Source: DASQZJ01 sp035638775
GTDB lineage: Bacteria > Pseudomonadota > Gammaproteobacteria > UBA5335 > SLRW01
Assembly: GCA_035638775.1 (NCBI GenBank)
Contig: DASQZJ010000061.1
Coordinates: 62,001-126,000 of the forward strand
Direction: 5' to 3'
DNA length: 64,000 nt
Positions 34,297 through 42,963 of the stretch are shown piece by piece (within the stretch, counting starts at the first letter, position 1; every line of letters begins with the position of its first letter). The position numbers were made by a program, and so were the translations under genes. The notes beneath the pieces are model-generated. The model had not been told where the DNA came from. It worked only from the letters and a program-made list of their open reading frames with translations, and did no database searches.

Positions 34297-34851
34297 ATGT
34301 CTCTGACCTACCGGATGCCGGCGCCCATACTTCGGCCGCGCCGCTTCGAGAGCACCATCGGCGACCTGCGGGACGCCGGGTCGCGCGAGCAACGCTGGCG
34401 CACCCTGGGCCATCCCGCAACACGCTATGCCATGGGTTTCCCGCTGCCCGCGTGGCAGCGTCCCCTCGTCTGGACGCCGCAACAGTGCGCGCGCTTCATC
34501 GAGTCCGCGTGGCTGGGCCTGCACCTGGGCACGCTCGTGGTCAACGGCGTGCGCCACGAGGGCGGCGGAGTGCACCCGCTGAGCGGGCTGCTGATCGACG
34601 GGCAGCAGCGGCTCGCGGCGATCGCCGCGTACCTCGACGACCGACTGGAGGTCTTCGGTTACCGCTGGAGCGAGCTCGGGCGGCACGAACAGGCACGCTT
34701 CGAGCGCACGGTATTCATGCGCTCGGAGACCGGCATCTGGGACGAACGCGAGCTTCAGGACCTGTACGACCGCCTCAACTTCGGCGGCACCCCCCACGAT
34801 CCGCGGGAACGGGCGCGACTGTCGCTGGTGGGCGGCGGCGGCAATGAGTGA
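34297..34851 (+). CDS. Short DUF262 (ParB-like fold) protein
   Basis: 184 aa carrying only the N-terminal DUF262 domain. PLPAWQRPLVWTPQQCARFIES (about 49-70) is followed by the signature LLIDGQQRLAAIAAYLDDRL (108-127) and LYDRLNFGGTPHD near the end. In GmrSD-type restriction systems DUF262 is fused to a DUF1524 nuclease; here no nuclease domain follows. Standalone short forms occur in phages and some chromosomes (family knowledge). Its end overlaps the next gene by 8 bases, implying coupling with the kinase. Role unknown. Confidence 0.8.
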   Translation: MSLTYRMPAPILRPRRFESTIGDLRDAGSREQRWRTLGHPATRYAMGFPLPAWQRPLVWTPQQCARFIESAWLGLHLGTLVVNGVRHEGGGVHPLSGLLIDGQQRLAAIAAYLDDRLEVFGYRWSELGRHEQARFERTVFMRSETGIWDERELQDLYDRLNFGGTPHDPRERARLSLVGGGGNE

Positions 34852-35842
34852 GCCCGCCGGCTGGCCCGCCGGGCGACTGCCGCTTTCCGACGACCGCCGC
34901 GATTCGCTTCTCGCCCGTTTGCGCCCGGCTTTCGCAGACCGGCTCGCCGCGCCGGGGCTGGACGGGCCCGTCGCCGACGCCCTCGAACCGGTGCTCCTGC
35001 CGCTGGCCGCCTGGCTCGACCGGGTCACGCAAGCGGCGGACGGCGTGCCCGTGATCGGCCTGTGCGGTGCCCAGGGCTCGGGCAAGACCACCCTGGCGGA
35101 GCTGCTCGCCTGGCTTCTGCGCGAGGGTTTCCGGCGGCAGGCCGCGCTGCTGTCCCTGGACGATTTCTATCTCGGCCGGGCCGCCCGGCAATCCCTCGCC
35201 GCGACCGTGCATCCGCTTTTCGCCACGCGCGGCGTACCCGGCACCCACGAAATCGGCCTGGCCCGGTCGGTGCTCGACCGGCTCCAGCGCCGGCAGACCG
35301 CGTCGCTGCCGCGGTTCGACAAGGGCCTGGACGACCGGCTGCCCGAGTCGCAGTGGCCCACCCGGCGCGAGCCCGTGGACCTGGTGCTGTTCGAGGGCTG
35401 GTGCATCGGTGCCCGGCCCGAGCCCGGGGCGCGGCTGCGACGGGCGATCAATGCACTGGAACGGGACGAGGATCCCGACGGCACCTGGCGGGGCGCCGTC
35501 AACGCGGCCCTGGCGGGGTCGTACGCGGCGCTGTTCCGGCGACTGGACCGCCTGGTGATGCTGCACGTGCCGGACTGGGACAGTGTCCGCCGCTGGCGCC
35601 GGCAGCAGGAGCAGTCCCTCCCGTCCGGGCGCCGCATGGACGCGCGCGCGCTGCGGCGCTTCCTGATGCACTACGAGCGGCTCACCCGCTGGATGCTCGG
35701 GGAGCTTCCGGAGCGCGCGGACGTCACCCTGTGCCTGCGCCGCGACCATCGCTTCGGGGCGGTGCACCTGCGCGGCCAGGGCGGCCCCCCGGGGATCAGA
35801 CCACGCGGGTCTCCGCCTCGCGGCCCTTCTCCACCAGCGTGA
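34844..35842 (+). CDS. D-glycerate 3-kinase-like P-loop kinase (copy 1)
   Basis: 332 aa P-loop kinase. Walker A GAQGSGKT at 75-82, LLSLDDFYLGR as Walker B-like, then RGVPGTHEIGLA, LPRFDKGLDDRLPESQWP and VDLVLFEGWCIGARP. This set matches plant/fungal GLYK and bacterial homologues that phosphorylate D-glycerate or related small sugars acids. A near relative lies at 40084-41076. The C-terminal tail (GIRPRGSPPRGPSPPA) is low-complexity and overlaps the convergent phosphatase gene by 47 bases. Substrate not proven. Confidence 0.82.
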   Translation: MSEPAGWPAGRLPLSDDRRDSLLARLRPAFADRLAAPGLDGPVADALEPVLLPLAAWLDRVTQAADGVPVIGLCGAQGSGKTTLAELLAWLLREGFRRQAALLSLDDFYLGRAARQSLAATVHPLFATRGVPGTHEIGLARSVLDRLQRRQTASLPRFDKGLDDRLPESQWPTRREPVDLVLFEGWCIGARPEPGARLRRAINALERDEDPDGTWRGAVNAALAGSYAALFRRLDRLVMLHVPDWDSVRRWRRQQEQSLPSGRRMDARALRRFLMHYERLTRWMLGELPERADVTLCLRRDHRFGAVHLRGQGGPPGIRPRGSPPRGPSPPA

Positions 35843-36344
35843 GCACCCCCGATGCGTTCTCCAGCACGGTGACGGACGCATTGTCGGGACGGAACAGCAC
35901 CACCCCGTCGTCGCCGGTGGCGACGCCGACAGCCGCGTTGATCGCCACGAAGTGCGTGAACACCACGCTGTCCGTCGCCAGGTCGGCGAGCGCCGAAACC
36001 ACGCCATCGCGCCAGTCGTGCAGGCCGTGGTCGAGATCCCGCCAGCGTCCGGCCATCACCCGGCGCAGCCAGCGGGCACGCTCGGCCAGGCCGGGTTCCG
36101 GCGAGGGAATCTCGCCCACCCGGGGCTCGATCCGGACGGATGCATGCCACAGGCCGGCGAGCGCATCGGCCGTTTCGCGTGCCCGCGCCAGCGGACTGCT
36201 GACCAGGTCCAGCGGCCCCAGCCCGCGCAGGTGCCGCGCGGTTTGCCGCGCCTGTTCCCGCCCGGTGGCGTCGAGGCCGGGGTCGCGGGCGCTGCCCCAG
36301 TCGCCGGCGGCACGCCCGTGGCGCACCAGGTAGATTCGGGCCAT
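35796..36344 (-). CDS. SixA/PhoE-like histidine phosphatase
   Basis: 182 aa from ATG 36344. Histidine-phosphatase signature IYLVRHGRAAGDW at the start, the second Arg in SSPLARARETADAL, and the distal His in VVFTHFVAINAAVG. The family includes phosphohistidine, phosphoglycerate and small-metabolite phosphatases; the specificity is unclear. An ATG at 36353 would put the GGAGGG ribosome site too close. Ends 47 bases inside the convergent kinase gene. Confidence 0.82.
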   Translation of the reverse strand: MARIYLVRHGRAAGDWGSARDPGLDATGREQARQTARHLRGLGPLDLVSSPLARARETADALAGLWHASVRIEPRVGEIPSPEPGLAERARWLRRVMAGRWRDLDHGLHDWRDGVVSALADLATDSVVFTHFVAINAAVGVATGDDGVVLFRPDNASVTVLENASGVLTLVEKGREAETRVV

Positions 36345-36370
36345 CGCTTCCATTCCCTCCGCTTTGCGGC

Positions 36371-37681
36371 CTAGCAGCGCTCCGCGGCGACCGGGCGCGG
36401 GGTGCGCAGCCCCGCGATCACCCCCGCCGCCACCAGGGCCAGCGCGCTGTACGCCAGAAAGGCGCCAACATAACTGCCCGTCGCGTCGTCGACCACCCCG
36501 GAAAGGAACGGCCCGGCCGCCGCGACACAGGTCACGACCGCGCTCTGGATACCGAACAGGCTGGCGTAGTTCTCGCTTCCGAACAGGTTCGCCAGCAGGG
36601 TCGGTCCCGACACGAACGCCAGGCCCCAGCCAAGTCCGAACAGCACCGCAAACGCGTACACCGGCAACGGCGTGGTAGCGAAGCTGAGCACCGCGACGCC
36701 GGCCAGCTCGCTGGCGAGCCCGGCGGCCAGCAGGTAGCGCGGATCGATCCGGTCCCCCAGGGTGCCCGCGCAGAGGCGCCCCGCCGCGCTCACCAGCCCC
36801 TGCATGCCCAGCGCGGCCGCTGCCAGGGTCGTGCTCACGCCGATGTCGGTCAGGTGCAGGACGGCCTGGCTGTCGACGATCTGCAGGCCCTGCACCGACA
36901 TCGCCACGGCGAATACCACCACCCAGAAGGTGGGGGTGGCGAGCGCCTCGCGCACGCCCCAGTGTACCCGGGTGCGGTACACGCGCCCCGGCCAGGAGCT
37001 GGGTGCGACCGCCCCGCTGGGCGTCAGGTCCTGCTCTTCCTCGTCCTCGTCCACCGGCGCGACGGGATCGCCGTCCGGGTGCTGTCCGAGCTGCGAGGGC
37101 CACTCGCGGATCAGGGCCAGCGCCAGCAGCGCGGCCGCCATCGAGCCGGCCGCCATCACCAGCCAGGGCGTACGCCAGCTCCCGGTCAGCGCAATCAGGG
37201 CGTTGAGCGCGGGGGCGGCCACGAAGGCGCCGATGCCGCCGGAGGTAAGGAACACGCCCACCGCCAGCGCGCGGCGACGGTGGAACCAGTGGTTCAGCAC
37301 GTGCGTGCCGGGAATCACGGTCTGCATGCACATGCCCAGCCCCAGCAGCAGGCCGGCCCCGCAATAGAAGGTCGCCAGGCTGGAGCTGTGCCAGGTCAGC
37401 AGTGCGCCCGCGGCGCTGACGAATCCGCCGGCGAAGATCGTCGCACGGGTGCCGATGCGGTGAATCAGCAGCGCCACCGGCGGTCCGAACAGCCCGCTGC
37501 CCAGCCCCATGATGGAGAAGCCCAGCGCCGCCTCGGCGCGCGACCAGCCGAGCGCCTTGGTCATCGGCGCCAGCACCACGCCGAAGCCGTAGAAGATCGT
37601 GCCGATCATCAGGAAATAGACCAGGCTCAGGGTGGCCAGCACCACCCAGCCGTAGAACAGCCTGTTGTCCGCGTCCGACAC
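36371..37681 (-). CDS. MFS transporter (monocarboxylate/oxalate-formate antiporter-like)
   Basis: 436 aa with 12 predicted membrane helices and a charged central loop (DGDPVAPVDEDEEEQD, around residue 215). The opening RLFYGWVVLATLSLVYF and the block GLGSGLFGPPVALLIHRIGTR fit the OFA/monocarboxylate-porter branch of the major facilitator superfamily. GTG 37681 is the first plausible start; it lies 22 bases after the pip stop. Substrate probably an organic acid (inference). Confidence 0.82.
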   Translation of the reverse strand: MSDADNRLFYGWVVLATLSLVYFLMIGTIFYGFGVVLAPMTKALGWSRAEAALGFSIMGLGSGLFGPPVALLIHRIGTRATIFAGGFVSAAGALLTWHSSSLATFYCGAGLLLGLGMCMQTVIPGTHVLNHWFHRRRALAVGVFLTSGGIGAFVAAPALNALIALTGSWRTPWLVMAAGSMAAALLALALIREWPSQLGQHPDGDPVAPVDEDEEEQDLTPSGAVAPSSWPGRVYRTRVHWGVREALATPTFWVVVFAVAMSVQGLQIVDSQAVLHLTDIGVSTTLAAAALGMQGLVSAAGRLCAGTLGDRIDPRYLLAAGLASELAGVAVLSFATTPLPVYAFAVLFGLGWGLAFVSGPTLLANLFGSENYASLFGIQSAVVTCVAAAGPFLSGVVDDATGSYVGAFLAYSALALVAAGVIAGLRTPRPVAAERC

Positions 37682-37703
37682 GCGACGTTCCGCCGGCCGG
37701 GCG

Positions 37704-38651
37704 TCAGTCGCCGCGGAAGCGGTCGGTGGCGGCGACCAGCTGCTCCGCGATGGCGGGCTCGGTGGCGGAGTGACCCGCATCCGGCACGATGCGCAGCTCC
37801 GCCTCCGGCCAGCGCCGGTGGAGCTCCCACGCCGTCCGCACCGGGCAGACGACATCGTAGCGCCCCTGCACGATGACTGCCGGGACGTCACGCAGGCGCA
37901 CGGCGCCGTCCAGCAGCTGCTCCGGGCCGGACAGGAAGCCGCCGTTGACGAAGTAGTGGCACTCGATCCGGGCGAAGGCTTCGGCGAACCCCGTTCCGCC
38001 GTGATGGGTGACCAGCCCCGTGTCGGGGATCAGCTTGCTGGTGCGCGCCTCCCACACGCTCCAGGCGACGGCCACCCGCGCGCGGACCTGCGGATCGTCG
38101 GAGGTCAGGCGCCGGTGATAGGCGTGTACCAGATCGTCGCGCTCGGCCTCCGGAATGGGCGCGAGGAAGTCCTCCCAGGCCTCGGGGAACAGCTCGCTGG
38201 CACCGTACTGGTAGAACCAGCGGATCTCGCGCGGACGCAGCATGAAGATGCCCCGCAGCACCATGGCGCGCACCCGCCCGGGATGCGCCTGCGCGTACGC
38301 CAGCGCGAGCGTGCTGCCCCAGGAACCGCCGAACAGCAGCCAGCGGTCGATGCCGAGCAGCTCGCGGATGCGCTCCATGTCCCCGACCAGGTCCCAGGTG
38401 GTGTTGTGCTCCAGCGAGGCGTGGGGCCGGCTCTGGCCGCAACCGCGCTGGTCGAACAGCACGATGCGGTAGGCGGCCGGGTCGAAGTAGCGCCGGTGCG
38501 CCGGCGAGGTGCCGCCGCCGGGTCCCCCGTGCACGAACAGCGCGGGGATGCCGTCGGGGTTGCCCGACTCCTCCCAGTACACGCGGTGGCCGCCGCTGAC
38601 CTGGAGGTGGCCGCTGCGGTTGACCGGGATCTCCGGGTACAGGCTGCTCAT
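37704..38651 (-). CDS. pip: Proline iminopeptidase
   Basis: Alpha/beta-hydrolase that removes N-terminal proline from peptides. 315 aa. FVHGGPGGGTSPAHRRYFDP oxyanion loop, FDQRGCGQSRPHA, nucleophile Ser in LFGGSWGSTLALAYAQ, catalytic Asp in GRYDVVCP and His in DAGHSATEP. All match S33 prolyl iminopeptidases. Starts one base after the acyl-CoA dehydrogenase stop. Operon with the MFS gene. Confidence 0.92.
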   Translation of the reverse strand: MSSLYPEIPVNRSGHLQVSGGHRVYWEESGNPDGIPALFVHGGPGGGTSPAHRRYFDPAAYRIVLFDQRGCGQSRPHASLEHNTTWDLVGDMERIRELLGIDRWLLFGGSWGSTLALAYAQAHPGRVRAMVLRGIFMLRPREIRWFYQYGASELFPEAWEDFLAPIPEAERDDLVHAYHRRLTSDDPQVRARVAVAWSVWEARTSKLIPDTGLVTHHGGTGFAEAFARIECHYFVNGGFLSGPEQLLDGAVRLRDVPAVIVQGRYDVVCPVRTAWELHRRWPEAELRIVPDAGHSATEPAIAEQLVAATDRFRGD

Positions 38652-38652
38652 G

Positions 38653-39873
38653 TCAGGCGCGGGAGAGCAGATCGCGGGCGATCGCCGAGGTCTGGATCTC
38701 GTCGGTACCGCCGTAGATCTGCAGGATCTTGGCATCGCGGCAGAGCTGCTCCACCCGGTATTCCGCCATGTAGCCGTTGCCGCCGTGGACCTGTACCGCT
38801 TCCAGCGCGACCTCCATGGCCGCGCCGGCGGCGTAGAGCTTCATCGCCGATGCCTCCGCGAGCGTCGGCCGGCGGCCGGCGGCGAGCATCTCCAGGTTGC
38901 GGAAGACCATGTTCTGCAGATTGGTCCGGGCCACCTCCATCTTCGCCAGCTTTTGCTGGACCAGCTGAAACTCGCCGATCGGGCGGCCGAACTGCACGCG
39001 CTCGCGGGCGTACTGCAGCGACAGCGCCAGGCACTGCTCGACGATGCCCAGGGCCATCGCCGCGACTCCGCTGCGCTCGGCCGAGAACGTGTCCTTTGCC
39101 CCCTGACGCGACGGCTGCTCCTCGGTCTCGCCCAGCAGCCGCTCGGGCCCGACCTCCACGTCCCGCAGGAACAGCTCCCCGGTGGGCGAGGAGTGGATCC
39201 CCATCTTGCGGAAGGGCCGCGACTGCTCGAGGCCGGGCATGCCGCTGTCGAGCACGAAGGTGAGCACCTTGCGGTCCTTCGGTGCCACCCCGTCCTCGGC
39301 CAGGCGGCAGATGAATACGATGGTGTCGGCATACGGTCCGTTGGTGATGAACGTCTTGTTGCCGTTGAGCACGTAGCCGCCGTCGTCCGTGCGCCGGGCA
39401 GTGGACTTCATGCTGCCGAAGGCGTCGGAGCCCGAGCCCGGCTCCGTGATCGCCCACGAGCCGATCTTCTCCATGGTGAGCAGCGGCAACGCCCAGCGTT
39501 CTTTCTGGGACCGGGTGCCCCGGGACATGACGGCGTTCGCCGTCAGGCCCATGCTCACGCCCATGGCGGTGACCATCCCCGGGCAGTAGTGACACAGCTC
39601 GATCACCAGCAGGGTCTGCAGCGCGGCGGCTTCCGCCGCGGCCTCGCCGCCGTAGCCGCGGGACGGCCCGCCGCTGTCCCCGCGTTCGAGCTGGCGATGG
39701 AAGCGGTCGCGCGCCATCTCGTCGATGCCGAATGTCCCGATCAGCTTGCGCAGCACCTCGTACGGCGGCATGTCGCCGTGCTCGAGGTCGTCCAGGTGCG
39801 GGACGATCTCGGCCTGGATGAAGTCCCTGAAGGCCTGTCTCGCACTTTCCTGCTGCTCGCTCCACTCGATCAT
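38653..39873 (-). CDS. Acyl-CoA dehydrogenase
   Basis: FAD-dependent alpha,beta-dehydrogenation of an acyl-CoA. 406 aa. ITEPGSGSDAFGSMKSTA flavin/substrate loop, TFITNGPYADTIVF, helix-G segment FSAERSGVAAMALG, and C-terminal DAKILQIYGGTDEIQ. The usual YEGT catalytic Glu position is Gly here, so the base is expected to be the Glu in SAERSG, as in isovaleryl- and long-chain-type enzymes. An unusual insertion GDSGGPSRGYGGEAAAEAAA lies near residue 65-84. Starts at ATG 39873. Substrate chain unknown. Confidence 0.9.
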   Translation of the reverse strand: MIEWSEQQESARQAFRDFIQAEIVPHLDDLEHGDMPPYEVLRKLIGTFGIDEMARDRFHRQLERGDSGGPSRGYGGEAAAEAAALQTLLVIELCHYCPGMVTAMGVSMGLTANAVMSRGTRSQKERWALPLLTMEKIGSWAITEPGSGSDAFGSMKSTARRTDDGGYVLNGNKTFITNGPYADTIVFICRLAEDGVAPKDRKVLTFVLDSGMPGLEQSRPFRKMGIHSSPTGELFLRDVEVGPERLLGETEEQPSRQGAKDTFSAERSGVAAMALGIVEQCLALSLQYARERVQFGRPIGEFQLVQQKLAKMEVARTNLQNMVFRNLEMLAAGRRPTLAEASAMKLYAAGAAMEVALEAVQVHGGNGYMAEYRVEQLCRDAKILQIYGGTDEIQTSAIARDLLSRA

Positions 39874-40083
39874 GGCGAACCCCCGATCTCGCTGCGGGCG
39901 CCGGAGCCGGCGCCGACGGAATGCCGGGACTGTATCAGATCGCCGCGCCCGAACCACGTTCCGCCGGCGGGCCTTGCCGCCCGCGATGGGCATTACCCCC
40001 CGACCGGCCTGGTGCGGTAGATTCGGGACCAGGAATCCGGCTGTCGCATCCGCGGCAGCGCCGTCCCGTACGGAGCGTCGATC

Positions 40084-41076
40084 TTGATCGCACCCGTGTT
40101 TCCCTGGCCGCCGGGCCACCCGAGCATGCCCGAGGCGGCCCGCAGGCAGCTGGCCGACAGCGTGCGCACCGCGTTCCTGGAACGACTGCGCGGCATGGCC
40201 GTGCGCACCGACCTGTCGCCCTCGCTGGACACCGTCTACGTGCCTCTGGCGGTGTGGCTCGCCGAGCGCATGCGCGAGTCGGGGCGCCCGCTGGTCGCCG
40301 GCGTGAACGGGCCGCCCGGCGTGGGCAAGACCACGCTCTGTCCGCTGGTGCAGGTGATCCTCGAGGAGGGCCTCGGCATTCGGGTCGCCATTGTGTCGAT
40401 CGACGATCTCTACCACACCCGGGCGGAACGGCGGGACCTGGCGCGCCGCGTGCACCCGCTGCTGGGCACGCGCAGCGTTCCCGGAACGCATGACATCGCA
40501 CTGGGCCACCGGATCCTGGACCGGATCACCGCGGCCCGCCCGGGCGAGAGCGTGGCGCTCCCGGTATTCGACAAGGTGCGCAGCGACCGGTTGCCCCAGA
40601 GCGAATGGCGCAGCGTGCGCGGGCCCGTCGACGTGGTGCTGCTGGAAGGCTGGTGCGTGGGCGCGCGCCCCCAGTCCGAGGCAGCGCTGGCGGAGCCGGT
40701 CAACCGGCTGGAAGCGGAGGAGGACCCCGACGGGCGTTGGCGGCGCCACGTGAACGGGGTCCTGGCGAACGAGTACCGGGAGCTGTTCGCCCGGCTGGAC
40801 GTGCTGGTGATGCTGCGTATCCCTGACATCGCGTACGTCTTCCAGTGGCGCCGCGAGCAGGAGGAGCGGCTGGCCGAGCTGGCGGGGGTCTCACGCGCGG
40901 ATCCCGGGTCGCTCGCCGGCACGCGGCTGATGACCGACGCCCAGCTGCAGCGCTTTCTCAGTCACAACGACCGGGTGCAGCAGCACATCCTGGAGGAGAT
41001 GCCCGGACGGGCCGACCTGGTGCTGGAATTCGACCGGCAGCATCGCTTCGCGGGCGTGCGGGTGAACCGCGACTGA
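40084..41076 (+). CDS. D-glycerate 3-kinase-like P-loop kinase (copy 2)
   Basis: 330 aa, clearly paralogous to the kinase at 34844. VNGPPGVGKTTLCP Walker A at 76-83, IVSIDDLYHTRAERRDLARR, RSVPGTHDIALGHRILDRI, LPVFDKVRSDRLPQSEW and VDVVLLEGWCVGARP. The C-terminus is complete (LVLEFDRQHRFAGVRVN). A TTG start at 40084 has GGAG eight bases upstream and gives the same N-terminal length as the paralogue; ATG 40126 is the alternative. Probable small-molecule kinase; D-glycerate is the best family guess. Confidence 0.8.
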   Translation: MIAPVFPWPPGHPSMPEAARRQLADSVRTAFLERLRGMAVRTDLSPSLDTVYVPLAVWLAERMRESGRPLVAGVNGPPGVGKTTLCPLVQVILEEGLGIRVAIVSIDDLYHTRAERRDLARRVHPLLGTRSVPGTHDIALGHRILDRITAARPGESVALPVFDKVRSDRLPQSEWRSVRGPVDVVLLEGWCVGARPQSEAALAEPVNRLEAEEDPDGRWRRHVNGVLANEYRELFARLDVLVMLRIPDIAYVFQWRREQEERLAELAGVSRADPGSLAGTRLMTDAQLQRFLSHNDRVQQHILEEMPGRADLVLEFDRQHRFAGVRVNRD

Positions 41077-41212
41077 CGCCGCTGCCGGCTTCCCCGGGGC
41101 GAGCTGTTACACTACCGGCGCCCTGCCGTTGACCGCCGGGCGGGCCGCCCCCCTGACCGCCACCGCGGCAGGGCCCGCTCTCTGCCCGTGCCCGTCGGGA
41201 AAGGATTCGCCC

Positions 41213-42133
41213 GTGTCCGATGCCGCCGCCAGTCCGACCGTCTCCCGCCGTACCGCGACCGCCCTGCTGGTGCTGGTGATCCTGTTCTGGGGCGCCAACT
41301 GGCCGGTGATGAAGTTCGGCCTGGGCTATATCGCCCCGCTGAGCCTGGTCGCCGCCCGCGTGGTGCTGGGCGCCCTGACCCTGTTCGTGGTCACCGCGGT
41401 CACGGGGAACCTGCACCTGCCCCGGCGCAACGACTGGCCGATCGTGCTCGGCATCGGCCTGCTACAGATGACCGGGTTCATGGCCCTGGTCACGATCGCC
41501 CTGCAGGTGGTGCCGGCCGGACGCTCGTCGATCCTCGCCTACACCACCTCGCTGTGGGTCGTGCCCGGCGCGGTGCTGCTCCTGCGCGAGCGCCTCGGGC
41601 GCCTCAAGCTGACCGGATTCCTGCTGGGGCTGACAGGTGTGGCCGTGATGTTCAACCCGCTCGGTTTCGACTGGGGCGACCCGCACGTGGTCATCGGCAA
41701 CGGCCTGCTGCTGCTGGCGGCCGTGCTCTGGGCGGCGCTGATCGTCCAGATCCGGTACCATCGCTGGGAAAGCTCGCCGCTCGAGCTGGCCCCGTGGCAG
41801 CTTTCGATCGCGGCACTGATCCTGGTGCCGCTGGCGGCGGCGGTCGACCACGGCGACACCATCCGCTGGTCACGCAACCTCGACCTGGTGCTCGCCTACA
41901 ACGGGCTGGTCGCCACCGCCTTCTGTTTCTGGGCCATCACCACCGTCAACCGGGCCCTGCCGGCGATCACCACCTCGCTGGGCACGCTGGGGGTCCCCCT
42001 GGCCAGCGTGATTTTCGCCGCGATCTTCCTGGGCGAGCGCATCACCGTCACCAACATGCTCGGGCTGGCCCTGATCGGCAGCGGGCTGGCATGCGTGACC
42101 GTCGCGGACCGGCATGCCACGCGATCCGCCTGA
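41213..42133 (+). CDS. EamA/DMT-family transporter
   Basis: 306 aa, ten membrane helices in two EamA repeats. VLVILFWGANWPVMKFGLGYIAP opens the first repeat, and the second begins near VLWAALIVQIRYHRWESSP. AILFWG/NWP and the final LGLALIGSGLA are typical. GTG 41213 has AAAGGA. Likely exporter of amino acids or metabolites; substrate unknown. Confidence 0.82.
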   Translation: MSDAAASPTVSRRTATALLVLVILFWGANWPVMKFGLGYIAPLSLVAARVVLGALTLFVVTAVTGNLHLPRRNDWPIVLGIGLLQMTGFMALVTIALQVVPAGRSSILAYTTSLWVVPGAVLLLRERLGRLKLTGFLLGLTGVAVMFNPLGFDWGDPHVVIGNGLLLLAAVLWAALIVQIRYHRWESSPLELAPWQLSIAALILVPLAAAVDHGDTIRWSRNLDLVLAYNGLVATAFCFWAITTVNRALPAITTSLGTLGVPLASVIFAAIFLGERITVTNMLGLALIGSGLACVTVADRHATRSA

Positions 42134-42169
42134 CGCGGGGCCGGCACAGACATGGCATCCTGCGCAGCA

Positions 42170-42192
42170 ACTGGTATGATGAGTTGACCAGT
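42170..42192. promoter_or_regulatory. Possible GntR operator ahead of gntR
   Basis: ACTGGT (42170-42175) and ACCAGT (42187-42192) form a perfect inverted pair 11 bases apart, 30 bases before the GntR-family gene. FadR-group regulators commonly bind TGGT...ACCA sites, so autoregulation is plausible. Confidence 0.4.
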
Positions 42193-42222
42193 AGCCACTC
42201 ACACCAATGCGGGTGAGCGCTC

Positions 42223-42963
42223 ATGCCCGGACTGGACAGGATCGACCGGCATTCCCTGTCACAGGATGTGTTCCAGCGCCTGCGCGCGCTGATCCTGAGC
42301 GGCGAGATGCGCCCGGGCTCGCCGCTGCCGTCGGAACGTGCGCTCGGGGAGCGCCTCGGCGTCAACCGCGGTGCCGTCCGCGAGGGGCTCAAGCGCCTGC
42401 AGCAGTCGGGCCTCGTGAAGATCTCGCACGGTGGCCCGACGCGGGTGCTCGATTACCGCCACAGCGCCGGCATGGAGCTGCTTCCCGAGCTGCTCTCCGG
42501 GAGCGACGGCCGCATCGACCCGGCGGCAGCCGAGGGAGCGATCGAGATGCGCAGCGCGCTGGCGCCCGACGTCGCGCGCCGGGTCGCGGAGCGCGCCGGG
42601 CCGGAACTCGCCCGCTCGCTGGGGCGAATCCTCGAGCAGATGCGCTGGACCGGCGAGCTGCCGCGCCAGCAGGCGCTGGCCTTCGAGTTCTGGGAGCAGC
42701 TGGTCGACGCCAGCGGCAATCTTGCCTACCGGCTCGCGTTCAACTCGCTGGCTCGCGTCTACGACCGGGCCTGGTCGCTGGTCGGTCCGATCATGGCCGG
42801 GGAAGTTCGTGACACGGCCGGACTGGAGAAGCTGCAAGCCGCGCTGGCCCGGGCCGACGGGCGCGGCGCGGCCGAGGCGGCCCGGCGCCATGTCGCCATC
42901 GGGGAAGCCGCGCTGAAGCGTGCCCTGTCCGCGGCGGCACCGCCCCGGGAGCGGCGGCCTTGA
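42223..42963 (+). CDS. FadR-type GntR transcriptional regulator
   Basis: 246 aa. Winged HTH at about 10-75 (VFQRLRALILSGEMRPGSPL, then LPSERALGERLGVNRGAVREGLKRLQQSGLV). An all-helical FCD-like C-terminal ligand domain follows (AIEMRSALAPDVARRVAE). Could sense an acyl-CoA or small carboxylate; ligand unknown. Overlaps the following hydroxylase-like gene by 4 bases, so that gene is a probable operon partner. Confidence 0.88.
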   Translation: MPGLDRIDRHSLSQDVFQRLRALILSGEMRPGSPLPSERALGERLGVNRGAVREGLKRLQQSGLVKISHGGPTRVLDYRHSAGMELLPELLSGSDGRIDPAAAEGAIEMRSALAPDVARRVAERAGPELARSLGRILEQMRWTGELPRQQALAFEFWEQLVDASGNLAYRLAFNSLARVYDRAWSLVGPIMAGEVRDTAGLEKLQAALARADGRGAAEAARRHVAIGEAALKRALSAAAPPRERRP

